A stretch of 64,000 nt of DNA, taken from a bacterium UBP2_UBA2255 (lineage in GTDB: Bacteria > Edwardsbacteria > AC1 > EtOH8). Positions within the stretch are counted from its first letter, which is position 1, and every line of letters starts with the position of its first letter. Where the stretch lies: NCBI GenBank assembly GCA_002347565.1, contig DDXR01000049.1, positions 26,395-90,394 on the forward strand. The letters are read 5' to 3'. The notes below the pieces were generated by a model, which was given only the letters and a program-made list of their open reading frames with translations, was not told the origin of the DNA and searched no databases. Shown piece by piece: positions 1-8,437 of the stretch. The position numbers and the translations under genes are program-made.

Positions 1-1
1 G

Positions 2-466
2 GAGAAGAAGGCCCGGGTCGAGGACGCGCTGCACGCCACGCGGGCGGCGGTCGAGGAGGGCATCATTCCCGGCGGCGGCGTGGCGTTCATCCGTTCGATC
101 CCGGCACTGGACGGGGTCAAGGCCAAGGACGACGTCAAGATCGGCGTCGACATCATCCGGCGGGCGCTGGAGGAGCCGCTGCGGCAGATCGCTGCCAACG
201 CGGGCGTCGAGGGAGCCGTGATCGTGGACGAGGTCAAGAAGTCAGCCGGTGTCAGCGTCGGCTACAATGCGGACGCCAACAAGGTCGAGGATTTGGTGGC
301 GGCCGGCGTGATCGACCCCACCAAGGTCGCCCGGATCGCGCTGCAGAACGCCTCGTCGATCGCCGGCCTGCTGCTGACCACCGAGTGCGTGATCGCCGAG
401 AAGCCCAAGGAGGAGAAGCCGATGCCGATGCCGCAGGGCGGTGGCGGCTACGGCGACATGTACTAA
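2..466 (+). CDS. groL: 60 kDa chaperonin GroEL, C-terminal part
   Basis: C-terminal 154 residues of the GroEL chaperonin, which folds proteins in the cytoplasm as a double ring with GroES; the 5' part lies outside the window. The reading frame is open from base 2. Visible family signatures are the hinge PGGGVAF, the intermediate and equatorial segment NAGVEGAVIVDEV, and VARIALQNASSIAGLLLTTE near the end. The tail is unusual: instead of GGM repeats it reads PMPMPQGGGGYGDMY. A strong hairpin follows the stop codon, so this closes its operon. Confidence 0.96.
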   Translation, partial: EKKARVEDALHATRAAVEEGIIPGGGVAFIRSIPALDGVKAKDDVKIGVDIIRRALEEPLRQIAANAGVEGAVIVDEVKKSAGVSVGYNADANKVEDLVAAGVIDPTKVARIALQNASSIAGLLLTTECVIAEKPKEEKPMPMPQGGGGYGDMY

Positions 467-502
467 AGCCTGGTGAATCGTCGTTCGTGAAACGTGAATC
501 GC

Positions 503-534
503 AGCCCCGTCCCGAAAGGGACGGGGCTTCTCTC
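503..534 (+). terminator. Intrinsic terminator after groL
   Basis: A perfect 11-bp stem (503-513 with 518-528) closes on a GAAA tetraloop and is followed by the pyrimidine-rich tail TCTCTC. It starts 37 bases after the groL stop codon. The tail is not a pure T-run, so termination may be partial. Confidence 0.8.
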
Positions 535-637
535 ATGGCCGCGATGCGTTGCGCCGCGGCTGCCAGCAAGCTTGGCAACCAGATGGGGGGGCGGGCTGCA
601 GTTTGCCGCGGCAGACGCCTTTTTGTTTGATTAACTG

Positions 638-666
638 TTGCAATGCAAAAAGTAATATGATAGAAT
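638..666 (+). promoter_or_regulatory. Sigma-70-type promoter for the LPS-core operon
   Basis: TTGCAA at 638-643 and TAGAAT at 661-666 are separated by 17 bp, in a locally AT-rich stretch between the groL terminator and gmhB. The predicted start of transcription is near 673, giving a leader of about 22 bases before the ATG at 695. Confidence 0.65.
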
Positions 667-694
667 GAAATGCAGCATGAATTGACGTCATCCC

Positions 695-1312
695 ATGAAA
701 ACGAACGCTAAAATCGCGGTGTTCCTCGACCGGGACGGCACCATCAATCGGGAGCGAAACTACGTCAACCGGGCGGCCGACTTCGAACTGCTGCCGGAGG
801 TCGCCGATGCCATCCGGGCGCTCAACGAGGCGGGGGTCAAGGTGCTGGTGGCCAGCAACCAGTCGGGCGTGGCCCGCGGCTACCTTACCATGAAGCACCT
901 CGGCAGCATCACCAGCAAGATGCACCGGCAACTGGCCAAGGGCGGCGCGCGCGTCGACGCGGTCTACTACTGCCCGTTCCATCCGGACGACAAGCCGTAC
1001 TGCCGCAAGCCGTCGGTGGGGATGGCGATGGAGGCCCGGGAGCAATTCGGCGTCGACCTGAAGCGCAGCTACATGGTGGGCGACAACCGGGTCGACATGG
1101 AGTTCGGCGCCAACATCGGCGCCCGGAACGTGCTGGTGCTGACCGGCCATGCCCGGGGCGACGAGCCCTGGACCAGGACGGTGAAGATCCACTGCGTCGC
1201 CCAGAACCTGTCCGGCGCCGTGCTGTGGATCCTGCAGGACATCCGGAAGCGGCGGAAGGCCCGGGCCGCGCGGCCGGCGCCGGCGCGGAAGAGGAAACCG
1301 ACCGCGCGCTGA
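695..1312 (+). CDS. gmhB: D-glycero-D-manno-heptose 1,7-bisphosphate 7-phosphatase (GmhB-type HAD phosphatase)
   Basis: Removes the C7 phosphate from heptose bisphosphate in the ADP-heptose pathway that feeds the LPS inner core. The HAD motif I nucleophile is in FLDRDGTINRE near the N-terminus, motif II is SNQSGVARG, and motif IV is YMVGDNRVDMEFG. The zinc-loop region is short: C93, H96 and C103 (CPFHPDDKPYCRKP), with one cysteine fewer than the E. coli loop. The C-terminal 25 residues are Arg/Ala-rich. It is first in an operon of glycosyltransferases including a GT9 enzyme, which supports a heptose role. An alternative is histidinol-phosphatase of the same family, but the context argues against it. 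Confidence 0.88.
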   Translation: MKTNAKIAVFLDRDGTINRERNYVNRAADFELLPEVADAIRALNEAGVKVLVASNQSGVARGYLTMKHLGSITSKMHRQLAKGGARVDAVYYCPFHPDDKPYCRKPSVGMAMEAREQFGVDLKRSYMVGDNRVDMEFGANIGARNVLVLTGHARGDEPWTRTVKIHCVAQNLSGAVLWILQDIRKRRKARAARPAPARKRKPTAR

Positions 1313-1314
1313 CG

Positions 1315-2061
1315 ATGCGGGGCATCTCCGCCATCGTCATCGCCAAGGACGCGGCGCCCACCATCGGCGCCTGCGTCAACAGCCTGTCGTTCGCCGACGA
1401 GACGATCGTGGTCGACACCGGCAGTTCCGACCGCACGGCCGAGCTGGCGCGCGAAAGCGGGGCGAGGGTGGTTGGCGAGCAATGGCTGGGGTTCGGCGTC
1501 CAGCGCCAGCGCTCGCTGGCGCATGCCCGGAACGAATGGGTGCTGTTCCTGGATGCCGACGAGCGGCTGACGGACGGTCTGCGGGCCGCGATCGCCGCGC
1601 TGCCGCAGCCTCCCGCCGCCGACGGCTACTACCTGCGGCGGCGCAACCATTTCCTGGGCCGGCCGATGCGGAACGCACGCTGGGCCAACGACTGGCAACT
1701 GCGGTTGTTCCGGAAGGATGCCGCGGCCATCGCCCCCGTGGCGGTGCACGAGGGCGTCACCGTGCGCGGCCGCACGGACCGCCTCGACGCCGGCGTGATC
1801 GAGCACGACACGGTGACATCGCTGGCGGCGCACATCGACAAGCTCAATCGCTACACCGCTCTGGAGGCCGGCCAGAAGGCCGGGGAGGGGCGGGCATTCT
1901 CGCTGTCCAAGATGCTGTTCGATCCGCCGGCCGAGTTCTGGAAGCTGTACCTCGCCCTCGGCGCCTGGCGCGACGGCCGGCGCGGACTGGCGCTGGCCGG
2001 GCTGTCGGCGCTCTACAAGCTGTGCGTCCAGGGCAAGCTGCTGGAGCGCGCCCGTGGATAG
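1315..2061 (+). CDS. Glycosyltransferase family 2 (LPS core WaaE/KdtX-like)
   Basis: Transfers a sugar from a nucleotide donor, probably onto the LPS core at the cytoplasmic face. The GT-A fold begins at once with ISAIVIAKDAAPTIGAC, followed by the donor-binding VDTGSSDRT and the metal-binding FLDADERLT. A WaaE/KdtX-like C-terminal half follows with the FSKMLFDPPAEFWKLYLA-type region. The ATG at 1315, two bases after the gmhB stop, was chosen because the conserved domain starts immediately there; a longer in-frame version from 1225 would only add a non-conserved extension. This is the first of three related GT2 genes in a row, suggesting tandem duplication and divergence. Confidence 0.85.
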   Translation: MRGISAIVIAKDAAPTIGACVNSLSFADETIVVDTGSSDRTAELARESGARVVGEQWLGFGVQRQRSLAHARNEWVLFLDADERLTDGLRAAIAALPQPPAADGYYLRRRNHFLGRPMRNARWANDWQLRLFRKDAAAIAPVAVHEGVTVRGRTDRLDAGVIEHDTVTSLAAHIDKLNRYTALEAGQKAGEGRAFSLSKMLFDPPAEFWKLYLALGAWRDGRRGLALAGLSALYKLCVQGKLLERARG

Positions 2062-2884
2062 GATCTCGGTGATGCTCAACACCTTCAACGGCGGCGACAA
2101 GCTGCGGCGCTGCCTGGAGGCGGTGCGCTGGGCCGACGAGATCGTGGTTGTCGACTCCGGCAGCACGGACGGCTCGCAGGAACTGGCGAAGCAATACACC
2201 GACAAGTTCTATTTCAACCCCTGGCCGGGGTACAAGGCCCAGCGCGAGTTCGGTATGGAACGCTGCGCCGGCGAGTGGATCCTGATCCTGGACCAGGACG
2301 AGTACGTCACACCGGAGCTGGAACGAAAGCTGCGGGAGATATCGTCCGAGCCCGAAAAGTATCGCAGCTACAACGCGGTGTGGATCCACCGCATCGAGCA
2401 CTTCTGGGGCAGGCGCATCCGCCACGGCAACTACAATCCCAGCTACCAGCCGCGGATGGCCCGGCGCGGCAGATGCGCCTGGACGGGCGGCGCGCACACC
2501 TACCTAGTGGTGGAGGGCGGCGAGGACGCCATCCTGCGAGTGCACGAAGGGCTGTGGCACGACGCCTACAACACGCCGGCCGATTATTTCGCCAAGATCA
2601 ACTACTACTCGGATTTCGACGCCCGCGACCGGTTGGCGCGGGGCCAGCGCCCGTCGCTGTGGCGCGTGATGCTCTCGCCGCTGGGCATGTGGTGGAAGTG
2701 CTACGTGGTGCACCGGGGCTTCCGCGATGGCGCCCACGGGCTGATGAACGCCACCAGCATGGCCGTCTATTGGTTCTTCCGGCTGTCCAAGGTCTGGCAC
2801 GTCCGCTGGCTGGAACGCAATCGGCCGGACAGCTGGGAGGACTATCTGGCGCGCTACGAACGGCCGGGGCAGGGGAATCCGTGA
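2054..2884 (+). CDS. Glycosyltransferase family 2 (LPS core WaaE/KdtX-like)
   Basis: Second of three adjacent GT2 genes; likely adds a sugar to the LPS core. The start is GTG at 2054, overlapping the previous stop by 8 bases. Motifs: ISVMLNTFNGGDKLRRCL at the N-terminus, VDSGSTDGSQE for nucleotide-sugar binding, and ILDQDEYVTPE in place of the usual DADE. The C-terminal region (LSPLGMWWKCYVVHRGFRDG) is shared with its downstream neighbour, where the matching segment is LSPLATFLKMYLFKAGFLDG. Acceptor and donor cannot be read from the sequence. Confidence 0.85.
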   Translation: MDRISVMLNTFNGGDKLRRCLEAVRWADEIVVVDSGSTDGSQELAKQYTDKFYFNPWPGYKAQREFGMERCAGEWILILDQDEYVTPELERKLREISSEPEKYRSYNAVWIHRIEHFWGRRIRHGNYNPSYQPRMARRGRCAWTGGAHTYLVVEGGEDAILRVHEGLWHDAYNTPADYFAKINYYSDFDARDRLARGQRPSLWRVMLSPLGMWWKCYVVHRGFRDGAHGLMNATSMAVYWFFRLSKVWHVRWLERNRPDSWEDYLARYERPGQGNP

Positions 2885-3645
2885 AACTGTCGGCCACGGT
2901 GATCACCAGGGATGAGGAGCGCAACATCGGCCGCTGCCTGGCCGCGCTCGATTTCGCCGACGAGATCGTGGTGGTCGACTCCGGCAGCAGCGACCGCACC
3001 TTCGAGATCGCCCGCCGCTACACGGACAAGGTGACCGTCAATCCCTGGCCCGGCCACCGGCAGCAGAAGAACGTCGCCATCGACCGGGCCGGCGGCGACT
3101 GGATCCTGTCGGTCGACGCCGACGAGGTCGTCACCCCGGAGCTGCGGGAGGAGATCCTGGCGGCGCGCGATGCGGGCTTTCCCGGGGGCGACGGGTACTG
3201 GATCGCCCGCAAGTCGTTCTTCCTGGGCCGCTGGATCGCCCACTGCGGCTGGTATCCGGATTACCACCTGCGGCTGTTCCGCAGGGACCAGGGGCGGTTC
3301 GGGGGCCTCAATCCCCACGACAAGGTCGAGTTGGACGGCCCGACGTCGCGGTTCGCCAATCCCATGCTGCATTTTACCTACCCGGACCTCGGCACCTACG
3401 TGGCGCGGCTCAACTCCTACACCTCGATCGCGGCGCGGGAGCTGGCGGACCACGGCGCGCACGCCCGGCTGCGGCATTTTACGCTGTCGCCGCTGGCCAC
3501 GTTCCTGAAGATGTACCTGTTCAAGGCCGGGTTCCTCGACGGCCGCGAAGGGCTGTTGCTGTCGGCGCTGTCGGGGTACTACGTGTTCGTGAAGTACCTC
3601 AAGCTGTGGGAGCTGTCGCTGCCGCGCGAAGGGCGGGTCGGTTGA
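2881..3645 (+). CDS. Glycosyltransferase family 2 (LPS core WaaE/KdtX-like)
   Basis: Third GT2 gene of the tandem set. The GTG start at 2881 forms a GTGA overlap with the previous stop, so translation is probably coupled. The protein starts KLSATVITRDEERNIGRCL and continues with VDSGSSDRTFE and SVDADEVVTPEL, the expected GT-A donor and metal motifs. Length is 254 residues, typical of the WaaE/KdtX type. Probable role is assembly of the LPS inner or outer core; the exact linkage is unknown. Confidence 0.85.
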   Translation: MKLSATVITRDEERNIGRCLAALDFADEIVVVDSGSSDRTFEIARRYTDKVTVNPWPGHRQQKNVAIDRAGGDWILSVDADEVVTPELREEILAARDAGFPGGDGYWIARKSFFLGRWIAHCGWYPDYHLRLFRRDQGRFGGLNPHDKVELDGPTSRFANPMLHFTYPDLGTYVARLNSYTSIAARELADHGAHARLRHFTLSPLATFLKMYLFKAGFLDGREGLLLSALSGYYVFVKYLKLWELSLPREGRVG

Positions 3646-4730
3646 AGGTGCTGCACGTCTGCAGCTCGCGGTCGTGGGGCGGGATGGAGATGATCGTCTG
3701 CCGGCTGGCGCGGCTGCAGCGGGAGAACGGCGACGAAGTCGCCTTCGCCTGCGACCGGCGAGCGCCGATATCCGACTGCTGCGCCAGCAATGGCGTGGCC
3801 ACGGTGGACGTCCGATGCGATCCGGCAGGATTATTGGCGCTGCGCAAACGGCTCGGTCGGGAACACCCCGATATCCTGCACGTCCAGTGCTCGAAGGACC
3901 TCAACATCGCCGTTCCGGCGAACGTCGGCGGCAGCAGCCGGATCGTATTGACCAAACAGATCGAGTCCGTGGTCGTCAAGCGGGACCCCTGGCACCGCCT
4001 GTTGTACGCAGGCGTCAGCCGCGCCACGGGCATCTCCACGATGATCCGCGACAACCTGATCGCTACCACGCCGCTGCGGCCCGAGCGGGTCGACCTGGTC
4101 CACCTGGGCGTCGACACCGGACGCTTCAGGCCCGACGCGACGGCCCGCGCCGAAACGCGCCGGGAACTTGGCATCCCCGACGGCGCGGTGGCCGTCGGCA
4201 TGATGGGGCGGATGTCGCCGGGCAAGGGGTTCGACGACTTCCTCGAGATGGCCCTGACGCTGACCTCGACGGACCTCGCATTCGTGTTGATCGGCGGCCA
4301 CAGCCGGAACGAGGAGGCCTATGGCCGCGGTCTGGAGCGCAAGGCCAGGCAGAGGCTGGGTGCGCGCGTCCATCTGACCGGGTACCGGGAGGACCGCCAG
4401 CGCTGGCTCAACGCGCTCGACGTGTTCCTGTTTCCCTCGCATGCCGAGTCGTTCGGGCTGGCCCTGGTGGAGGCCATGGCCACGGGTTTGCCAGGCGTGG
4501 CCTACGGCAAGGATGGTGTGCTGGACATCGTCAGCGACGGCGACGACGGCCTGCTGGCACGGCCTCGCGACGTGACCGACCTGCACGCCAGGACGCGGCA
4601 GCTGATCGCCGACGCCGGGCTGCGGGAGACGCTGGGCCGGGCGGCGCGGCGCACCGCGGTCGAGCGGTTCTCGGAGCAGCGGATGCTGGAGGGGACGCTG
4701 CGCACCTACCGGGAGGCCCTGGCGCGATGA
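3642..4730 (+). CDS. Glycosyltransferase family 4
   Basis: A retaining GT-B glycosyltransferase acting on a lipid-linked or LPS-core acceptor. The N-terminal Rossmann domain begins LKVLHVCSSRSWGGMEM, with the glycine loop WGGME. The C-terminal donor domain has GRMSPGKGFDDFLEMA, FLFPSHAESFGLALVEAMA and a glycine-rich GLPGVAYG, the E-x7-E type motif of GT4 enzymes. I chose the TTG at 3642 because it gives the TTGA overlap common in this operon and places the conserved first strand at the N-terminus; GTG at 3606 is an alternative adding 12 residues. Lies between GT2 enzymes and a GT9 heptosyltransferase. Confidence 0.85.
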   Translation: MKVLHVCSSRSWGGMEMIVCRLARLQRENGDEVAFACDRRAPISDCCASNGVATVDVRCDPAGLLALRKRLGREHPDILHVQCSKDLNIAVPANVGGSSRIVLTKQIESVVVKRDPWHRLLYAGVSRATGISTMIRDNLIATTPLRPERVDLVHLGVDTGRFRPDATARAETRRELGIPDGAVAVGMMGRMSPGKGFDDFLEMALTLTSTDLAFVLIGGHSRNEEAYGRGLERKARQRLGARVHLTGYREDRQRWLNALDVFLFPSHAESFGLALVEAMATGLPGVAYGKDGVLDIVSDGDDGLLARPRDVTDLHARTRQLIADAGLRETLGRAARRTAVERFSEQRMLEGTLRTYREALAR

Positions 4731-5746
4731 GGATCGACGCCGAGCGGATCCTGGTGCTGCGGTCGCACGGGGTGGGGGACGTGCTGTGGTCGACACCGTT
4801 CCTGGCCAACCTGCGGCGCGGCTATCCTGCCGCCCGCATCGCCTACCTGGTGCGGGAATCCTGCGCGCCCGTGATGGCGGGGAATAGAGATGTGGACGAG
4901 CTGATCGTCTACCGGCGGGAATCGGCCGGGATCGGGTTCCTGCGCGACCTGCGACGGCGCCGTTTCAACCTGACCATCGACCTGATCGGCACGCCGCGCA
5001 CCGCGATCCAGTCGCTGTGGAGCGGTGCGCCGCACCGCATCGGGTTCGATTTCCGCATCCGGCGGCACGCCTACAACCACGTGCTCGACGCCGATGCCGC
5101 CAACCGCGGCCACGAGGTCGAGTTCAATTTCAGCGTGCTGGACTACCTCGGCGTTGCGGTGACCACCCGCCGGCTGGTGCTCAACCTGGCTCCGGAGGAG
5201 CGCGAGTTCGGGGAGCGGACCTGGACGCAGCTAGGGTATGCGGCAGGCGACGCGGTGGTCGCGGTGCTGCCGACCGGCGGATGGGCCTGCAAGCGCTGGC
5301 CGGTCGGCAATTACGTCGACCTGGTGCGGGCGATCGCCGGCCGCCATTGGGCCAAGCTGCTCGTATTCTGGGGCACGACCGCTGAGCGGCGCGATGCCGA
5401 ACGGATCGCCGCGGCCTGCCCCGGGAACGTCTCGGTCTGCCCGCCCGCCACATTGCTCCAGATGGCCGCGCTGCTGTCGTGCTGTCGGCTTGTTGTCGGC
5501 AACGACTCCGGACCGCTCCACCTGGCAACGGCATTCGGCGTGCCGACGGTCGCGTTCTACGGGCCGACCAATCCGGCCAGCCAGGGCCCGTGGGGCAGGG
5601 GCCATGCAGTGCTCAGGGACGAATCACTGGCATGCTTGTGCTGCAACCGGATGGATTGCGGGCAGCCGCGATGCATGACGGGAATCGCCGTCGGGAGGGC
5701 GCTGGCGGCGGTGGAGCAAGCGCTGCGGAAGGACGATCGCCGTTGA
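4727..5746 (+). CDS. Glycosyltransferase family 9 (heptosyltransferase-like)
   Basis: Probably adds heptose from ADP-heptose to the lipid A-Kdo core, matching the gmhB gene that heads the operon. The N-terminus ERILVLRSHGVGDVLWSTPF is the ADP-heptose:LPS heptosyltransferase pattern; further motifs are LPTGGWACKRWPVGNYVDL and VVGNDSGPLHLATAFGVPTV (GNDSGP is the GT9 hallmark). A Cys-rich segment near the end (CLCCNRMDCGQPRCM) occurs in many GT9 proteins. ATG at 4727 overlaps the previous stop as ATGA. Length 339 residues, normal for the family. Confidence 0.88.
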   Translation: MRIDAERILVLRSHGVGDVLWSTPFLANLRRGYPAARIAYLVRESCAPVMAGNRDVDELIVYRRESAGIGFLRDLRRRRFNLTIDLIGTPRTAIQSLWSGAPHRIGFDFRIRRHAYNHVLDADAANRGHEVEFNFSVLDYLGVAVTTRRLVLNLAPEEREFGERTWTQLGYAAGDAVVAVLPTGGWACKRWPVGNYVDLVRAIAGRHWAKLLVFWGTTAERRDAERIAAACPGNVSVCPPATLLQMAALLSCCRLVVGNDSGPLHLATAFGVPTVAFYGPTNPASQGPWGRGHAVLRDESLACLCCNRMDCGQPRCMTGIAVGRALAAVEQALRKDDRR

Positions 5747-6417
5747 CCGCACCGGCTGTCAGGCGAATCGAGGCCGTCGCAAAGACCCTGCTGTCAACCT
5801 ATGGATCGCCGCCGGCGGCAGAGCGGCGGCCGTTGCTCGACGTGCTGATCGAGACCGTGCTGTCGCAGAACACCAGCGACCGCAACAGCCACCGGGCGTA
5901 CCGCGCGCTGCGGCGCAGGTTCCCCCGATGGGAGCTCGTGCTCGCATCGCCGCGGCGCTCGGTCGCCGCTGCCATCGCGTCGGGCGGACTGGCCAACATC
6001 AAGGCGGCGCGGATCAAGGCACTGCTGTCGGGATTCCGGCGGCGGTTCGGCCGGCCGACGCTCGAGCCGCTGCGGCACCTGCCGGCGGAGGACGCCTACC
6101 GGTACCTGCTGTCGCTGGCGGGCGTGGGGCCGAAAACGGCCGCCTGCACCCTGCTGTTCGGTCGGGGGACGCCGATTTTCCCGGTCGACACCCACATCGC
6201 CAGGATTTCGCAGCGTTTGGGCTGGGCGGAACCCGGCGAGACGCCGGCCGCCTTCCAGGAGCGATTCCGCCGGCTGGTGCCCGACCGGCTGGTGTACTCC
6301 CTCCACATCAACCTGATCGCGCACGGACGGGCAGTGTGCCATCCCCGGGGGCCGGCCTGCCCCGGCTGCTGCATTCGACGCTATTGCCAATGGCAGAAGG
6401 GAGAAAGCGACTCATGA
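5743..6417 (+). CDS. nth: Endonuclease III-type DNA glycosylase/AP lyase
   Basis: Base-excision-repair glycosylase with AP-lyase activity on oxidised pyrimidines. The helix-hairpin-helix reads LAGVGPKTAAC with the lyase lysine K131; the catalytic aspartate is D149 in FPVDTHIARISQRLGW. A [4Fe-4S] cluster motif C-x6-C-x2-C-x5-C uses C199, C206, C209 and C215. The TTG at 5743 overlaps the GT9 stop as TTGA. It is 224 residues, close to the usual 210-225. Its position directly behind LPS-core genes is a co-transcription accident or a stress-linked arrangement rather than a shared pathway. Confidence 0.93.
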   Translation: MTAPAVRRIEAVAKTLLSTYGSPPAAERRPLLDVLIETVLSQNTSDRNSHRAYRALRRRFPRWELVLASPRRSVAAAIASGGLANIKAARIKALLSGFRRRFGRPTLEPLRHLPAEDAYRYLLSLAGVGPKTAACTLLFGRGTPIFPVDTHIARISQRLGWAEPGETPAAFQERFRRLVPDRLVYSLHINLIAHGRAVCHPRGPACPGCCIRRYCQWQKGESDS

Positions 6418-7115
6418 GGATTACGATCATTCTGGTGCCCGTTCTGCTGGCGATCGCCGCCGGCCCGGGATGCAACCGCGGGCCAAAGGACGCCGGGTTC
6501 ACCGCCAAGGCCGGCCTCAAACTGGACGTCCCGCCGCCGGACACCACAGCCAAGGACACGGCGCAGGCAGCGCCCGATCCTGCCAAGGTGTACGGGTTCT
6601 CGGTCGAGGCCAGCGGGCCGGTCGAGGTCCATTTCTACGACGGGGACAACCGCCACACCGGGCCGGCCACGGCGGAGGAGTACCTGCCGGTCGTCCAGCT
6701 GGCGCTCAACAACCCCAATCTCCACCCCCAGGAACGGTCCAGCTTAGAGGAGATGAAGGCCCGGATCCAGACCACCGGCAGCGCCGGCGAGTTCGCCGTC
6801 ACCCGCCGGATCCCGAACCTCGCCTATTCGGTCAAAGGGACCGAGACCAGGGCCACCTACGCCGGCGGGGACGACGTGGTGATGCGGATCAGGCCGACCG
6901 GTGTCGATCAGGCGCGGCTGACCATCACGTCCTGGGACCATAAGCGCCGGAAACACGCCGTGTATGCCCTGCTGTCCGGCACGGGGCAGGCCGGCGAGAT
7001 CACCGTATCGGCGGTGATGGACGATTTCACGATATCCTGGGATGGAGGATCGGGCTCGTTCGACCGGGAGATCCCGCCGTCGGGCGTGGATAGCCAGGCC
7101 GTCACTGCGAAGTGA
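6414..7115 (+). CDS. Predicted lipoprotein of unknown function
   Basis: I do not recognise a family. The first 20 residues are a short basic start, a hydrophobic core (IILVPVLLAIAA) and a cysteine in GPGC, a plausible though non-classical lipobox (G-P-G before C20). A Pro/Thr/Asp-rich linker follows (roughly residues 35-60), then about 170 residues rich in predicted beta strands. The ATG at 6414 overlaps nth as ATGA. Expected location is the periplasmic face of a membrane. The gene sits between nth and dinB; nothing in it suggests DNA repair. Confidence 0.7.
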   Translation: MRITIILVPVLLAIAAGPGCNRGPKDAGFTAKAGLKLDVPPPDTTAKDTAQAAPDPAKVYGFSVEASGPVEVHFYDGDNRHTGPATAEEYLPVVQLALNNPNLHPQERSSLEEMKARIQTTGSAGEFAVTRRIPNLAYSVKGTETRATYAGGDDVVMRIRPTGVDQARLTITSWDHKRRKHAVYALLSGTGQAGEITVSAVMDDFTISWDGGSGSFDREIPPSGVDSQAVTAK

Positions 7116-7216
7116 CACCGGCCCGCGGCGGCGGGAACAGCAGCACGGCGCAGCGCGGGGTCCGGCGATACCAGCGGCATCTGCGACCGCAGCGCGCCGC
7201 AGGGGACAGCGACCGG

Positions 7217-8437
7217 ATGACACACACGATGGACCGCATCATCGCCCATGTCGACATGGACTCGTTCTTCACCGCCGTGGAGGTGATGGATGACCCGGCG
7301 CTGCGGGGCAGGCCGGTGATCGTTGGGGCCGACCCCAAGGGCGGCCAGGGGCGGGGCGTGGTGTCCGCGGCCTCGTATGAGGCGCGCCGGTTCGGGGTGC
7401 GCTCGGCCATGCCGATATCCCAGGCCTATCGCCGCTGCCCGCAGGGGGTCTATCTCCGCGGCCGGATGGAGCGGTACGCCGAGGTCTCGAGGCACGTGAT
7501 GGACGCGCTGTCGGCGTTCACCCCCCTGGTCGAGCAGGTGTCGATCGATGAGGCCTTCCTGGACCTTTCCGACTGCCGCCGGATGCTGGGACGGCCGCCG
7601 GATATGGGCCGGGCGATCAAGCGCGAGGTCCGGCGATCCGCAGGCGTGACAGCCTCGGTCGGCATCGGCCCGAACAAGATGACGGCCAAGATCGCATCGG
7701 ATTTGCGCAAGCCGGACGGGCTGGTGATCGTGTCGGCCCGGGAGATGCCGTCGTTCCTCGCCCCGCTGCCGGTCAACCGGCTGTGGGGCGTCGGCCCCGC
7801 GCTCGAGTCGGCGCTGCAGGGTGTCGGCATCAGGACCATCGGCGAGCTGGCCGGCGCCGATCCGGCGCAGCTGGAACGCCGATTCGGGGAATCCGCCCGG
7901 CAGTTGCATGCCCGGGCCAACGGCATCGACGATGACCCGGTCGCAGGGGGAAGCGGCATCAAATCGGTGGGCCGCGAGACGACCTTCGACCAGGACACCG
8001 CCGATCCCGGTTTGGTGCGGCGGAAGCTGCTGGAACTGTGCGAGGACGTCGCCGGCCGGCTGCGGCATCACGGCGTGAAGGCGCGGACCGTGGCCGTGAA
8101 GATCCGGTACCGGGATTTCGACACCCTCACCCGCCGGTCTACCGCCGGCGTTCCGACCGATGCCACCGGCGAGGTTTGGGAGACCGCGCGATCGCTGCTG
8201 GCTGCGGGCCTGCAGCCCGGAAGGCCGGTGCGGCTGATCGGCGTGTCGGCGTCGAACTTCGCCGCAGACGGCGGGCAATCCGACCTGTTCCCTCCCGACG
8301 ATCCCCGCCGCCGCAAGCGGCGGTCTGCCGACGCCGCCGCCGACGAGGTGACCGCCAGGTTCGGCGAACGCGCGCTGTTCAGGGCCGGCCGGCTCGAGCG
8401 CCCGGGACCCCGCCGCCCATCAACGACGACTCGATGA
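7217..8437 (+). CDS. dinB: DNA polymerase IV (Y-family translesion polymerase)
   Basis: Error-prone DNA polymerase that copies past lesions. Palm residues are D13 (IAHVDMDSFF) and D111/E112 (SIDEAFLDL); steric and finger motifs SAASYEARRFGVRSAMP and SVGIGPNKMTAKIASD are present. A clamp-binding sequence GQSDLFP lies near the C-terminus and would dock on the sliding clamp. ATG at 7217 follows AGGGGA by about ten bases; ATG at 7229 is also possible. At 406 residues it is longer than the E. coli enzyme (351) because of an Arg/Pro-rich tail after the clamp motif. Confidence 0.93.
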   Translation: MTHTMDRIIAHVDMDSFFTAVEVMDDPALRGRPVIVGADPKGGQGRGVVSAASYEARRFGVRSAMPISQAYRRCPQGVYLRGRMERYAEVSRHVMDALSAFTPLVEQVSIDEAFLDLSDCRRMLGRPPDMGRAIKREVRRSAGVTASVGIGPNKMTAKIASDLRKPDGLVIVSAREMPSFLAPLPVNRLWGVGPALESALQGVGIRTIGELAGADPAQLERRFGESARQLHARANGIDDDPVAGGSGIKSVGRETTFDQDTADPGLVRRKLLELCEDVAGRLRHHGVKARTVAVKIRYRDFDTLTRRSTAGVPTDATGEVWETARSLLAAGLQPGRPVRLIGVSASNFAADGGQSDLFPPDDPRRRKRRSADAAADEVTARFGERALFRAGRLERPGPRRPSTTTR

